Source of the DNA: Kribbella kalugense
GTDB taxonomy: Bacteria > Actinomycetota > Actinomycetes > Propionibacteriales > Kribbellaceae
Assembly: GCF_004365875.1 (NCBI RefSeq)
Contig: NZ_SODF01000001.1
Span: forward strand, 1,426,001 to 1,490,000
DNA length: 64,000 nucleotides
Direction: 5' to 3'
Both the position numbers and the translations under genes were made by a program. Positions 25,642 to 34,532 of this stretch are shown piece by piece; position 1 is the first letter of the stretch, and every line of letters begins with the position of its first letter. The notes under the pieces were generated by a model, which saw only the letters and a list, made by a program, of their open reading frames with translations, did no database searches and was not told where the DNA came from.

Positions 25642-26148
25642 ATGCCGAAGATTCTTCCGGCGGCGGGTGGCGACGTGGTCGAGATCATCCTCGCCGACCA
25701 CCGGTGGTTCGAGGAGGCGCTGCGCGAGCTGCGTGACGTCCAGAGCGACCGTGCCGCGGTGCTAGCCGACCTGGCCACGGTCCTGATCGCGCATGCGGAG
25801 GCGGAGGAGTCGAAGGTCTACCCCGCGCTGCGGCGCAAGGATGCGATCGACGCCGACGAGGTCGAGCACTCCGAGCGCGAGCACGACGAGGGCAACGAAG
25901 CGTTGCTCGAGTTGATGGAGGTCGACGACACCAGCAGCGAGGAGTTCAGCTCCAAGCTGCACGAGCTGTCCGAGGCCCTCTCACACCACCTCGACGAGGA
26001 AGAACGCGACGTGCTCAACCCGGCCCGCACCGACATCTCCGAGAAGGTACGACGGGACTTGGGCGACTCGTTCTCCGAAGAGCGCGCCCGCCTGATCGAA
26101 TCGGATTGCGGTGACATCGCCAACGTCCGCAAGATCGTCAAAGGCTGA
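25642..26148 (+). CDS. Hemerythrin HHE-domain protein
   Basis: A 168-residue four-helix di-iron protein. The metal-ligand pattern is LADHRWFEEAL, HAEAEESKVYPAL, HSEREHDEGNEAL and HHLDEEERDVL. It may sense or store oxygen, NO or peroxide, or protect against them. GAGAGGAG precedes the ATG. The 3' end overlaps the convergent MBL gene by 11 bp. Confidence 0.88.
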   Translation: MPKILPAAGGDVVEIILADHRWFEEALRELRDVQSDRAAVLADLATVLIAHAEAEESKVYPALRRKDAIDADEVEHSEREHDEGNEALLELMEVDDTSSEEFSSKLHELSEALSHHLDEEERDVLNPARTDISEKVRRDLGDSFSEERARLIESDCGDIANVRKIVKG

Positions 26149-26860
26149 GAACGAGGCCTTCGTCGGCGGCGATCACTTCGCCGTCGAACTCCCGCGAGGC
26201 CTCGGCAACCGAGATGGAGCGGTCGGACCCTGGCCAGAAATGCGTCAGCATCAGCCGCTTGGCTCCGCGCGCACCTTGAGCAGCCTCTGCGGCGGTCATG
26301 AGGTACGGCGAGGTCTGGTCGCCTTGGTACGTCGCGTCGGAGATGAAGAGGTCCGTCCCCTCGGCCAACTTCTGTAGGTCGGGTGACGGGCCGCTGTCGC
26401 CGGTGTAGGCGACCGACACCCCGGGCGCGGTCAGCCGCACGCCGAGATTCGTCTTGAAATGCGGCAGTTCGACGGCGAGCACCTCGAACGGTCCGATCCG
26501 AGTGGTCGATGCCAGGTCGTGGACGGCGAACACCTCGGCCGGATCCGGGTTCGGCTCGAGAGCCCGCAGTACGTCGATCACGCCGGGAGCGCAGTGCAGC
26601 GGGACGGGCGGCGCGTCCGGCGCCTCGTAGTACCTGACGCGGGCCAGGCCGCTCACGTCGACGCAGTGGTCCGGGTGCTGATGCGTCACGATGACCGCAT
26701 CGATCTCGCCGTGAGGGCAGTGCTCGAGCAGTCGCGGCAGGGCGGCGTAACCGAGGTCGAGCACCACCCGGAAGCCGTCGTACTCCAGCAGGAACCCGGC
26801 GCACGCGCGGCCCGCCTCGGGCCACGCGCCGCAGGAACCGAGAACGGTCAGCGACCTCAC
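26138..26860 (-). CDS. MBL-fold metallo-hydrolase (RNase Z-like group)
   Basis: A 240-residue zinc hydrolase with VTHQHPDHCVD (HxHxDH), YTGDSG and LMLTHFWPG. The GSCGAWPEAGRACAGF start and the spacing resemble the ribonuclease Z/ElaC-like group, but the substrate is unknown. GTG start overlaps the yccF stop by four bases. It is the last gene of the five-gene SDR operon. Confidence 0.85.
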   Translation of the reverse strand: MRSLTVLGSCGAWPEAGRACAGFLLEYDGFRVVLDLGYAALPRLLEHCPHGEIDAVIVTHQHPDHCVDVSGLARVRYYEAPDAPPVPLHCAPGVIDVLRALEPNPDPAEVFAVHDLASTTRIGPFEVLAVELPHFKTNLGVRLTAPGVSVAYTGDSGPSPDLQKLAEGTDLFISDATYQGDQTSPYLMTAAEAAQGARGAKRLMLTHFWPGSDRSISVAEASREFDGEVIAADEGLVLSL

Positions 26861-27249
26861 CGTACGGCGAACGGCTGGTCGGTCCGGACGATCTCCTTGC
26901 CCAGCGGTAGCAGCGAGACCGGGATCAGCTTGAAGTTCGCGATGCCCAGCGGGATGCCGATGATCGTCAGGCACAACGCGATCCCGGTGGTCAGGTGACC
27001 GAGCGCCAGCCACCAGCCGGCGAAGATAATCCAGATCAGGTTGCCGATCAGCGCGCCCGCGCCGGCGCTGGGCTTGTCGACCACGGTCCGGCCGAACGGC
27101 CACAGCGTGAACCCGGCGATCCGGAACGACGCGATGCCGAACGGGATGGTGACGATCAGCACGCAGCAGATGATGCCGGCGATCGCGTACCCGACAGCCA
27201 GCCAGAACCCGGCCAGCACCAGCCAGATCAGGTTGAGAAGCGTCTTCAT
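26857..27249 (-). CDS. yccF: YccF domain-containing membrane protein
   Basis: A 130-residue inner-membrane protein made of two similar halves, each beginning with N-L-I-W and a GIPFGIA/GIPLGIA-type motif followed by WPFGRTVV or LPLGKEIV. Function unknown. GGGAGG lies directly upstream of the ATG, and the start overlaps the hydrolase stop (ATGA). Confidence 0.88.
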   Translation of the reverse strand: MKTLLNLIWLVLAGFWLAVGYAIAGIICCVLIVTIPFGIASFRIAGFTLWPFGRTVVDKPSAGAGALIGNLIWIIFAGWWLALGHLTTGIALCLTIIGIPLGIANFKLIPVSLLPLGKEIVRTDQPFAVR

Positions 27250-28112
27250 ACCTCCCAGCGTGCCACCTGACCGGTGTGTTCCAGGACCAACTGCGCGACA
27301 AGTCCGGGATCGTTCCGGGGCATCCAGTGCCCGCCCCTGACGATCTCCACCCTGAGGTTCGCGGCCCACCGCCCGACCTGGGTCTGCAGCGGCGTGGTGA
27401 CGAATGGGTCGTCCTCTGGAGACACAGCCAGCACGGGTACGTCGGTGTGCCGCTCGGTCGGCCGGATCAGTCGTGGGACGACGTTGGCGCGGTACAGCTC
27501 CATGCCGTTGACGTAGTCGCCGATGGACCTCTTCTCCTCGGCGTCCTGCGTCTCCAAGCGGTTGAAGGCTCGGTGCGCCCAGCCCTTCCGCCAGGCCAGC
27601 TCGGGCAGCCATGGGAGGTGGAAATAGAAGATGTACCAGGAGTGCAGGAGTTGCCGGAGCGCCGCACGGTTGCGCTGACGGATGAAGTACCCGGCGTGAT
27701 CGAGTGACGGCCCGGAGATCGATACGAACGACGTGATGCGGTCGCGAAGCGCTGGGTCGGTGACGAAGTGCCAGGACTGGATGGAGCCCCAGTCGTGAGC
27801 CAGCACGTGCACCGGCTGGTCGGGCGAGACCGTGTCGATGACGGCGCGGAAGTCCTCCTCCAGCCGGTCCAGGTGGTACGCCGACGTGCTCTGCGGACAG
27901 TCGGATTCGCCGGCGCCGCGAACGTCGTACGCGACGACGTGGAAGTCGCCGGCGAGGCGCTCGGCCACTGGCTCCCACAAAGCTGCGTTGTCCGGGTAGC
28001 CGTGGACGCAGATCAGTACTGGCGCACCGGAGTTGCCGTAGTCGTAGACGGCGATCCGGGTGCCGTCTGCGCTGACAACGGTGCTAGTAGTGGTCGACTT
28101 CGAGGGTGGCAA
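27246..28112 (-). CDS. Alpha/beta hydrolase, epoxide-hydrolase-like
   Basis: A 288-residue hydrolase with oxyanion-hole motif HGYP (38-41) and nucleophile elbow LAHDWGS (105-111). Asp107 sits at the nucleophile position as in epoxide hydrolases and haloalkane dehalogenases, and the C-terminal GGHWM gives the catalytic His. TTG is the only plausible start, 29 bp inside the upstream gene, with GGGGA six bases before it. Substrate unknown. Confidence 0.83.
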   Translation of the reverse strand: MPPSKSTTTSTVVSADGTRIAVYDYGNSGAPVLICVHGYPDNAALWEPVAERLAGDFHVVAYDVRGAGESDCPQSTSAYHLDRLEEDFRAVIDTVSPDQPVHVLAHDWGSIQSWHFVTDPALRDRITSFVSISGPSLDHAGYFIRQRNRAALRQLLHSWYIFYFHLPWLPELAWRKGWAHRAFNRLETQDAEEKRSIGDYVNGMELYRANVVPRLIRPTERHTDVPVLAVSPEDDPFVTTPLQTQVGRWAANLRVEIVRGGHWMPRNDPGLVAQLVLEHTGQVARWEV

Positions 28113-29220
28113 AGGTCATCCCCGCTTTCACCAGCCGGTCCCGAAGGGCGGGCCCCATGGCCGCGGCAGTCGTGGTCTGGCCGGCAGTCGCCGGCAGGTC
28201 GTCGAGCGCCAGGCAGAGTGCGCTTTCTCCCAACATCTTCGCGGTCTCGTCGTACCCGGGGTCGCGGCCGGCCACCTCGGTGATCACCTGCTTGCCACCG
28301 CCGCGGCCGACGAAACGGACGTTGAACCAGGACCGCGCTCGGCGCTCCGGGCTCGGCCCGTCACCGGGTTGGAGGCGGCTGAGCAACGCGTTCCGGATCG
28401 GCGGGACCTGCGCGCCGGCGGCCAGCAGACCGATGCCACCGATGCCGGCGGCAACCATCGGGAGACGCCTGAGCGCGGCGTAGTGCGAGTAGCGGAAGTC
28501 CGGCCCGTAGCTGTCGAGCAGCCGTGCCGAGTATCCGACGATCTGCGGATCGATCGTCGGCAGCGGAACCGCCCAGAACCCTTGCTGGCGGTGGATCCGG
28601 CCACCTGTGGCGCGCGCCTTCCGATCGTCCGGACAAGGCTCCGCAGCGCGGCGGGCGCGATGCGCTTCCAGGTTCTGCTTCGGGCGGGACAATGCCATGA
28701 TGGCTGTGTGAAACGTCCCACCGGACGGTCGGCCGCCGGCGCGCACGAGACCGTCGACCTGGATCGGCACGCCCTCCGGCAGTTGCTCGACGGTGTACTG
28801 CACGCCGAGGTCGTACGGGATCGAGTCGAAGCCGCACGCGTGGATGAGCCGGGCACCGGTCTGCTTCGCCTGCTCGTGATAGCGCACGTACATCCGGTCG
28901 ACGAACTCCTGCTCGCCGGTCAGGTCGAGATAGCCGGTCCCGGCCTCGGCGCAGGCGGCGACCAGCGGCTCGCCGTACCGGATGTAGGGACCGACGGTGG
29001 TGGCGACGACCTTCGTCGACTCGGCGAGTGCTTGGAGTGACTTCGGGTCGGTCACGTCCGCGTGCAGGATGTCCCTGTTGAATCGCTCCAGCTTCTGTTT
29101 GTTGCGTCCGGCAACGGCCCACTTCAGTCCGTCCGGCGCGTTCTTGGCCAGGTACTCCGCGGTCAGCGCGCCGGTGAAACCACTCGCGCCGAGCAGCACG
29201 ACGTCGTACTCGCGGCTCAC
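28084..29220 (-). CDS. Saccharopine dehydrogenase / trans-acting enoyl reductase family protein
   Basis: A 378-residue Rossmann oxidoreductase starting VSREYDVVLLGASGFTG, as in mycobacterial trans-acting enoyl reductases of lipid synthesis. GPYIRYGEPLVAAC and ACGFDSIPYDLGV are family landmarks. A membrane-like segment (MVAAGIGGIGLLAAG) lies near residue 250. GTG overlaps the SDR stop (GTGA). Lipid modification is plausible but unproven. Confidence 0.84.
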   Translation of the reverse strand: MSREYDVVLLGASGFTGALTAEYLAKNAPDGLKWAVAGRNKQKLERFNRDILHADVTDPKSLQALAESTKVVATTVGPYIRYGEPLVAACAEAGTGYLDLTGEQEFVDRMYVRYHEQAKQTGARLIHACGFDSIPYDLGVQYTVEQLPEGVPIQVDGLVRAGGRPSGGTFHTAIMALSRPKQNLEAHRARRAAEPCPDDRKARATGGRIHRQQGFWAVPLPTIDPQIVGYSARLLDSYGPDFRYSHYAALRRLPMVAAGIGGIGLLAAGAQVPPIRNALLSRLQPGDGPSPERRARSWFNVRFVGRGGGKQVITEVAGRDPGYDETAKMLGESALCLALDDLPATAGQTTTAAAMGPALRDRLVKAGMTFATLEVDHY

Positions 29221-30107
29221 TTCTGCGCAGCCTTCGCTGCGTCGGCACGGCCACCCGCGCCGGTCGGCCGGGACGCGTCGGCGCCGCGGGCCTGGATGTC
29301 GGCGAGTGCGGCCGCGTCGGCCTTCGGGACGCTGAACCGCGAGGTCAGCTCGATCACGTGCGGGATCGCCCAGCGGAAGACCTTCAGCGCGCCGATCCAG
29401 CCCGGTACGTGAACGGTGCGAGAGCGCTTCCTGATGCCGTCGACGAACTTGTCCACGGCGAACTCCAGCGGGTACGTCTTGCTCGCCAACGGGATCCCGG
29501 TCCGCATCTTGCCGAACACCGGGTGCTCGTCCGCTCCGCGCACCATGTCGGTGTCGACGAAGGTCATGTGCGCGACACCGACCCGTACGCCGAGGTGCTT
29601 CAGCTCCGGCCGTAGCGTGTCGCCCAGCGCCTCGACGCCGGCCTTCGACACGTTGTACGACGCGAGGCCGGGGATGTGCACGATCGCCGCGAGGGACGAG
29701 ACGAGCAGCAGGTAGCCCTTGCTCTCCAGGAGATAGGGCAGTGTGACGTGGACTGTGCGCCAAACGCCGTACAGATCGACGTCGACCACGCGCTCCCAGA
29801 CGTCCGGATCCATGCTGCGGCTGAAGCCCGGCGCGGCGATGCCGGCGTTCGCCATCACGACGTCGATGCGGCCGTAGCGCTCAGCGATCCCCTCGACGGC
29901 GGCGCGCAACGAGTCCGTGTCGGTGACGTCGGCCTCCCACCAGTCGGCATCCGGACCGCAGTCCTCCGCGACCTTCTTCAGCTCGTCCGGCTCCAGGCCG
30001 ACCAGCGCGAGCTTCGCACCGTCGGCTGCCAGCTTCCGGGCCACCGCGGCTCCGATCCCCCGGGACGCGCCGGTGATGAGGACGACTTGACCGGCCAACG
30101 GACGCAT
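29217..30107 (-). CDS. Short-chain dehydrogenase/reductase
   Basis: A 296-residue NAD(P)-dependent SDR. The cofactor motif TGASRGIG is at residues 12-19, followed by NAG in VMANAGIA and the Y-x3-K pair in YNVSKAG. The C-terminal 60 residues extend beyond a classical SDR and end Ala/Gly-rich. ATG 30107 has GGAGG six bases upstream. It is first of a five-gene coupled operon under the divergent TetR regulator. Confidence 0.88.
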   Translation of the reverse strand: MRPLAGQVVLITGASRGIGAAVARKLAADGAKLALVGLEPDELKKVAEDCGPDADWWEADVTDTDSLRAAVEGIAERYGRIDVVMANAGIAAPGFSRSMDPDVWERVVDVDLYGVWRTVHVTLPYLLESKGYLLLVSSLAAIVHIPGLASYNVSKAGVEALGDTLRPELKHLGVRVGVAHMTFVDTDMVRGADEHPVFGKMRTGIPLASKTYPLEFAVDKFVDGIRKRSRTVHVPGWIGALKVFRWAIPHVIELTSRFSVPKADAAALADIQARGADASRPTGAGGRADAAKAAQK

Positions 30108-30123
30108 CTGGAACCTCCAGCTT

Positions 30124-30170
30124 GTTGAGTGGATACTCAACAGTAAGTGCTTGTTGACCGATTACTCAAT
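30124..30170. promoter_or_regulatory. Tandem TetR operators
   Basis: Operator 1, GTTGAGT-GGAT-ACTCAAC (30124-30141), is a perfect 18-bp palindrome; operator 2 (30153-30170) matches it at 13 of 18 positions. Starts are 29 bp apart and operator 2 abuts the TAGACT -10 of tetR, consistent with control of both the SDR operon and the regulator itself. Confidence 0.75.
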
Positions 30171-30182
30171 AGACTGGCCCGT

Positions 30183-30773
30183 ATGACCCAGACCTCATCC
30201 TCCAGACTGCGCCCCGATGAACGGCGGGCGCAGATCCTGGCGGCCGCGCGGCGGGTGCTGCTCGCGGACCCGCATCGGGAGCTGACGGTCGAGCTGGTCG
30301 CCGCGGAGGCCGGCGTCTCCCCCGCACTCCTGTTCCACTACTTCGGCTCGAAGAAGAAGTTCCAGTACGCCGTCATCGAGGAAGCCGCCGCGGAGGTCAT
30401 GCTGCGGACCGCCCCCGACCCGTCGTTGCCCCCGGACGAGCGGCTCCGGTCCGGCATCCGCGCGTTCGTCCGCGCCGTACTCGAAGCCCCGCAGCTCTAC
30501 CGGGCGACGCTGCTGATGTCGGCCGCCGGCGACCCGGAGATCCGCGCGCTGCACTCCGATCTGCGGCGCGTGTTCAGTCAGTGGGTGGTCAGCGCGGTCG
30601 CGGAGCGTGGCATCGAGATCACCCCCGTCGTCGAGCTCGCGTGTCACGGCTGGCAGGGTTACGTCGAACAGACCCTGCTGGTTTGGATCGACAACCCGGC
30701 TGTCTCACCCGAGGCGCTCGAGCACCTCTGCGAGCAGTCGCTGGATGCGATCCTCTCGACAACGTCCGAGTGA
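30183..30773 (+). CDS. TetR/AcrR-family transcriptional regulator
   Basis: A 196-residue repressor. The N-terminal helix-turn-helix is TVELVAAEAGVSPALLFHYFGSKKKF; the C-terminal ligand domain is not assignable. ATG 30183 is leaderless by pattern: TAGACT lies seven bases upstream. It is divergent from the SDR operon, whose promoter contains two matching palindromes. A membrane-protein gene follows seven bases after the stop. Confidence 0.9.
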   Translation: MTQTSSSRLRPDERRAQILAAARRVLLADPHRELTVELVAAEAGVSPALLFHYFGSKKKFQYAVIEEAAAEVMLRTAPDPSLPPDERLRSGIRAFVRAVLEAPQLYRATLLMSAAGDPEIRALHSDLRRVFSQWVVSAVAERGIEITPVVELACHGWQGYVEQTLLVWIDNPAVSPEALEHLCEQSLDAILSTTSE

Positions 30774-30779
30774 GAAGGC

Positions 30780-31241
30780 ATGAACAAGTTCTTCCTGACG
30801 GTCCACATCCTCGCGGCCATCCTCTGCGTCGGTCCGGTGACGATCGCGGCCAGCATGTTCCCGCCGATCGCGCGGCGGACGCTGACCGCCGACAGCACTG
30901 GCAGCACTCCGGACGCCGGTGGCCTGCAGGTGCTGCACCGGATCACCCGGATCTACGCGTGGGCGAGTCTCGCCGTACCGGTGTTCGGGTTCGCGTTGGC
31001 GGGCAGTATGCAGGTGATGGACGAGGCCTGGTTGATCGTGTCGATTGTCCTGACGCTGATCGCCGCGCTGGTTCTCGCGTTCCTCGTCGTACCGGCGCAG
31101 GCCGCCGTACTTGCAGCCACCGACGCGACACCCGGCGCGCTGTCGAAGGCGAAGCAGCTGTCGATGACGTCCGGGATCTTCAGTCTGATCTGGGTGGTCG
31201 TGCTCGTGTTGATGGTCGTCCGTCCGGGGCACACGAAGTAG
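30780..31241 (+). CDS. DUF2269-like integral membrane protein
   Basis: A 153-residue protein with four hydrophobic segments (about residues 5-26, 58-78, 84-108 and 130-148) and LHRITRIYAWASL between the first two. Function unknown; assignment to DUF2269 is tentative. It uses GAGAAGG over the tetR stop as ribosome binding site. Its TAG stop forms the first three bases of the -10 of the exonuclease gene. Confidence 0.7.
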   Translation: MNKFFLTVHILAAILCVGPVTIAASMFPPIARRTLTADSTGSTPDAGGLQVLHRITRIYAWASLAVPVFGFALAGSMQVMDEAWLIVSIVLTLIAALVLAFLVVPAQAAVLAATDATPGALSKAKQLSMTSGIFSLIWVVVLVLMVVRPGHTK

Positions 31242-31250
31242 GGTTCCGGC

Positions 31251-32054
31251 GTGCTGACGGTTGCAACGGTGAATGTGAACGGGATCAGGGCCGCCTTCCG
31301 GCGCGGGATGACGCCGTGGCTGGAGAGCACGGACCCGGACCTGCTGCTGATGCAGGAAGTCCGCGCATCGGACGACGTACTGCGGGAACTGCTCGGCGGA
31401 GACTGGAACATCGCGCACGCCGAGCCGACGATCGACGGACACAAGGGTCGCGCTGGTGTGGCGGTCGCGAGCCGGCGGCCGATCAAGGACGAGCGCGGCG
31501 AGATCGGTCCGGCGCGGTTCGACGGGACCGGGCGGTGGGTCGAGGCGGACGTCGTACTCGATGACGGTACGACGTTGACCGCGGTGAGCACGTACGTGTT
31601 CACGGGCGAGTTCGAGACGCCGCCGCGGCAGGAGGAGAAGTACGCGTTCCTTGACGCGATCACCGCCCGGCTGACCGAGCTGCGCGCCGACGGTCGGCAT
31701 GTGTTGATCTGCGGCGACCTCAACATCGCGCACCGCGAGGAGGATCTGAAGGCCTGGAAGGCGAACCGCAAGAAGAGCGGCTTCCTTCCCGAGGAACGCG
31801 CCTGGCTGGACCGCCTCTTCGACGCCGGCTGGGTCGACCTGGGTCGCCGCTTCGGTGGCGAAGGCCCCGGCCCGTACTCGTGGTGGTCCTGGCGCGGCAA
31901 GGCCTTCGACAACGACGCCGGCTGGCGCATCGACTACCAAATCGCCTCCCCGGAGTTGGCCGCGGCAGCCACCAGCTGCGTCGTCCACCGAGCCCCGACG
32001 TACGCCGAACGCTGGAGCGACCACGCCCCCGTCGTCGCAACGTACGACCTCTAG
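31251..32054 (+). CDS. xth: Exodeoxyribonuclease III (AP endonuclease family)
   Basis: A 267-residue Mg-dependent DNA repair nuclease acting at abasic sites. EEP-fold motifs: NVNGIRAAF, LMQEVRA (catalytic Glu), ICGDLNIAH (Asp/Asn), WRIDYQIA and SDHAPVVATY (catalytic His). Leaderless GTG start: TAGGGT (31239-31244) ends six bases upstream. Confidence 0.92.
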   Translation: MLTVATVNVNGIRAAFRRGMTPWLESTDPDLLLMQEVRASDDVLRELLGGDWNIAHAEPTIDGHKGRAGVAVASRRPIKDERGEIGPARFDGTGRWVEADVVLDDGTTLTAVSTYVFTGEFETPPRQEEKYAFLDAITARLTELRADGRHVLICGDLNIAHREEDLKAWKANRKKSGFLPEERAWLDRLFDAGWVDLGRRFGGEGPGPYSWWSWRGKAFDNDAGWRIDYQIASPELAAAATSCVVHRAPTYAERWSDHAPVVATYDL

Positions 32055-32190
32055 CCCTGGTCGCGACGTACGACGTCCTCGCCGCGACGTCCGCAGTCCG
32101 GCCCTCGTCGCGCCTAGACTGCCGCGTTGTCGGCGGTGAAGGCTGCGGTGCGCGCTTAGCCGTCGGGCGGGGCGCGGGTAGTCTCGCGGC

Positions 32191-34275
32191 ATGTCCGAGA
32201 TGAACTCTTCCCCCACTCCCCCGGTCGCCGCGAAGAAGCCTGTCGAGCGGTCCCATCACGGCGATGTCTTCGTGGATGACTACGAGTGGTTGCGGGACAA
32301 GACCGATGACGAGGTGCTGGGGTATCTGCGGGCCGAGAACGCGTACACCGAGGCGCGGACGGCGCACCTGGAATCGTTGCGTGAGGCAATCTTCAAGGAG
32401 ATCTCGGACCGGACGCTGCAGACCGATCTGAGCGTTCCGGCGCGGCGCGGTGGGTACTGGTACTACTCGCGCACGATCGAGGGCCAGCAGTACTCACTGC
32501 ACTGCCGGGTCAAGGTGGACGGCGACCAGCCGCCGGCGACCGACGGCGAGATCGCCGGCGAAGAGGTGATGCTGGACGGTAACGAGGTGGCCGGCGACTC
32601 CGAGTTCTTCTCACTCGGCACCGTCGACATCTCCCCCAACGGCCGACTGCTGGCGTACTCCGTCGACCTCAAGGGCGACGAGCGGTTCACGCTGCGGATC
32701 AAGGACCTCGACACCGGCGAGCTGCTGCCCGACGAGTTGCCCGAGGTGCACTACGGCTCGGCCTGGTCCGCCGACGGCTCGACGATCTTCTACACCAAGG
32801 TCGACGACGCCTGGCGTCCGTACCAGGTCTGGCGGCACACCCTCGGTACGACGGACGACGTACTCGTGATGGAGGAAGCCGACGAGCGGTTCTGGGTCGG
32901 CGTGGACCTGACGCGCAACGAGCAGGCGATCATGATCGGGCTCGGCAGCAAGCTGACCAGCGAGGTCTGGCTGCTCGACGCGCAGAACCCGACCGGCGAG
33001 CCCGTGGTCGTCGCGCCGCGCCGTGAAGGTGTGGAGTACGACGTCGAGCACGCCGGTGACCAGCTCCTGATCACCCACAACGCGGACGCCCCGAACTTCT
33101 CCCTGGCCACCGCGCCACTCGACTCTCCCGGCGACTGGACGACGTTGATCCAGGGCGACGAGACCAGCCGCCTGCTGGGTACGGACGCGTTCGCCGACCA
33201 CGTGATCCTCTACCGGCGCCGCAACGCCCTGACCGAGCTGGCGATCATGCGTCGGTCCGGGGACGGGTTCGGCGATCCCGAAGTACTGGAGTTCGACGAG
33301 CCGATCTACACGGTGTCGCCCGGCCGCAACGACGAGTGGCACGACACCCGGTACCGCTTCGGCTACACGTCTCTCGTCACGCCAGGTTCGACGTACGACG
33401 TGGATTTGGCGACCGGTGAGAGGCGACTGCTCAAGCAGCAGCCCGTCCTCGGCGGCGTGGACCTCACCGCATACACGCAGTACCGCGAGTGGGCGACCGC
33501 GTCGGACGGGACCAAGGTGCCGATCTCGATGGTCGCGCGCAAGGACGTCGCGAAGGACGGGAACGCGCCGGTCGTTCTGTACGGGTACGGGTCCTACGAG
33601 TCGTCGATGGATCCGTGGTTCTCGATCCCGCGACTGTCGCTGCTCGACCGCGGCGTGGTGTTCGCGATCGCGCACGTCCGTGGTGGCGGCGAGCTCGGCC
33701 GGCACTGGTACGACGACGGGAAGATGCTCACCAAGCGGAACACGTTCACCGACTTCATCGCCGCCGCGGAACACCTGGTGAAGGCCGGCTGGACCAAGCC
33801 GGAGCGGATCGTCGCGCAAGGTGGCAGCGCCGGCGGCCTGCTGATGGGCGCGGTCGCGAACCTGGCCCCGCAGGCGTTCGGCGGAATCGTCGCCGAGGTC
33901 CCGTTCGTCGACGCGTTGACGACCATTCTCGACCCGTCGCTGCCGCTCACCGTGATCGAGTGGGAGGAATGGGGTAATCCGCTCGAAGACGCGGGCGTGT
34001 ACGAGTACATGAAGTCCTACTCGCCGTACGAAAACGTTGCCTCGCAGCGCTATCCGCGCATCCTGGCGATCACCAGCCTGAACGACACCCGGGTGTTCTT
34101 CGTCGAGCCGGCGAAGTGGGTGGCGAAACTCCGGGCGACCGCGACCGGTGACGTCGACGTACTGCTGAAGACCGAAATGGACGCCGGTCACGGCGGCCGC
34201 AGCGGGCGGTACGACGCCTGGCGCGAGGTCGCGTTCTCGCTGGCCTGGGAGCTCGACACTCTGGGCCTCAGTTGA
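32191..34275 (+). CDS. S9-family prolyl oligopeptidase / protease II
   Basis: A 694-residue cytoplasmic serine peptidase. An N-terminal seven-blade propeller (about residues 70-410) gates an alpha/beta-hydrolase domain. Catalytic triad: Ser546 in QGGSAGGLLM, Asp632 in SLNDTRV and His667 in AGHGGRSGRYD. RGGGELGRHWYDDGK is the usual S9A segment. The substrate preference looks closer to oligopeptidase B (basic residues) than to proline-specific forms, but this is inference. Leaderless: TAGTCT six bases before the ATG. Confidence 0.92.
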   Translation: MSEMNSSPTPPVAAKKPVERSHHGDVFVDDYEWLRDKTDDEVLGYLRAENAYTEARTAHLESLREAIFKEISDRTLQTDLSVPARRGGYWYYSRTIEGQQYSLHCRVKVDGDQPPATDGEIAGEEVMLDGNEVAGDSEFFSLGTVDISPNGRLLAYSVDLKGDERFTLRIKDLDTGELLPDELPEVHYGSAWSADGSTIFYTKVDDAWRPYQVWRHTLGTTDDVLVMEEADERFWVGVDLTRNEQAIMIGLGSKLTSEVWLLDAQNPTGEPVVVAPRREGVEYDVEHAGDQLLITHNADAPNFSLATAPLDSPGDWTTLIQGDETSRLLGTDAFADHVILYRRRNALTELAIMRRSGDGFGDPEVLEFDEPIYTVSPGRNDEWHDTRYRFGYTSLVTPGSTYDVDLATGERRLLKQQPVLGGVDLTAYTQYREWATASDGTKVPISMVARKDVAKDGNAPVVLYGYGSYESSMDPWFSIPRLSLLDRGVVFAIAHVRGGGELGRHWYDDGKMLTKRNTFTDFIAAAEHLVKAGWTKPERIVAQGGSAGGLLMGAVANLAPQAFGGIVAEVPFVDALTTILDPSLPLTVIEWEEWGNPLEDAGVYEYMKSYSPYENVASQRYPRILAITSLNDTRVFFVEPAKWVAKLRATATGDVDVLLKTEMDAGHGGRSGRYDAWREVAFSLAWELDTLGLS

Positions 34276-34293
34276 TCGCTGTGGAATAACTGG

Positions 34294-34325
34294 CCCCGGA
34301 TGTGTGTTGTGCAACACATTCGGGG
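34294..34325 (+). terminator. Hairpin after the oligopeptidase gene
   Basis: CCCCGGATGTGTGTTG pairs with CAACACATTCGGGG (one bulge and one mismatch) about 20 bases after the stop codon. It is a plausible terminator isolating the sigma gene downstream. Confidence 0.6.
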
Positions 34326-34476
34326 GCACCGGACTGTGGATTTCTGCACAGACTCTCAGCTTCTAGAGCGCACGTTGCGCCGAATAAAGCCGACCGGCCG
34401 AGGGACACCGGTTTCCAGAGCGCTTTAGCTGCCAGGAACTCTCAGGGAACGTTCAGGGTGTTTACACACTCGTGCT

Positions 34477-34502
34477 GGAATCTTGAACCCTACTCGAGCG
34501 TT
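34477..34502 (+). promoter_or_regulatory. SigR/SigH-type promoter of the second sigma factor gene
   Basis: GGAAT (34477-34481), exactly 18 bp, then GTT (34500-34502) matches the thiol-oxidative-stress ECF consensus known for SigR of Streptomyces and SigH of mycobacteria. It ends 30 bp before the GTG start, leaving room for a short leader with the AAGGGAG site. Confidence 0.7.
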
Positions 34503-34532
34503 GCTCTCCATGTAACGACGAAGGGAGTTTCG

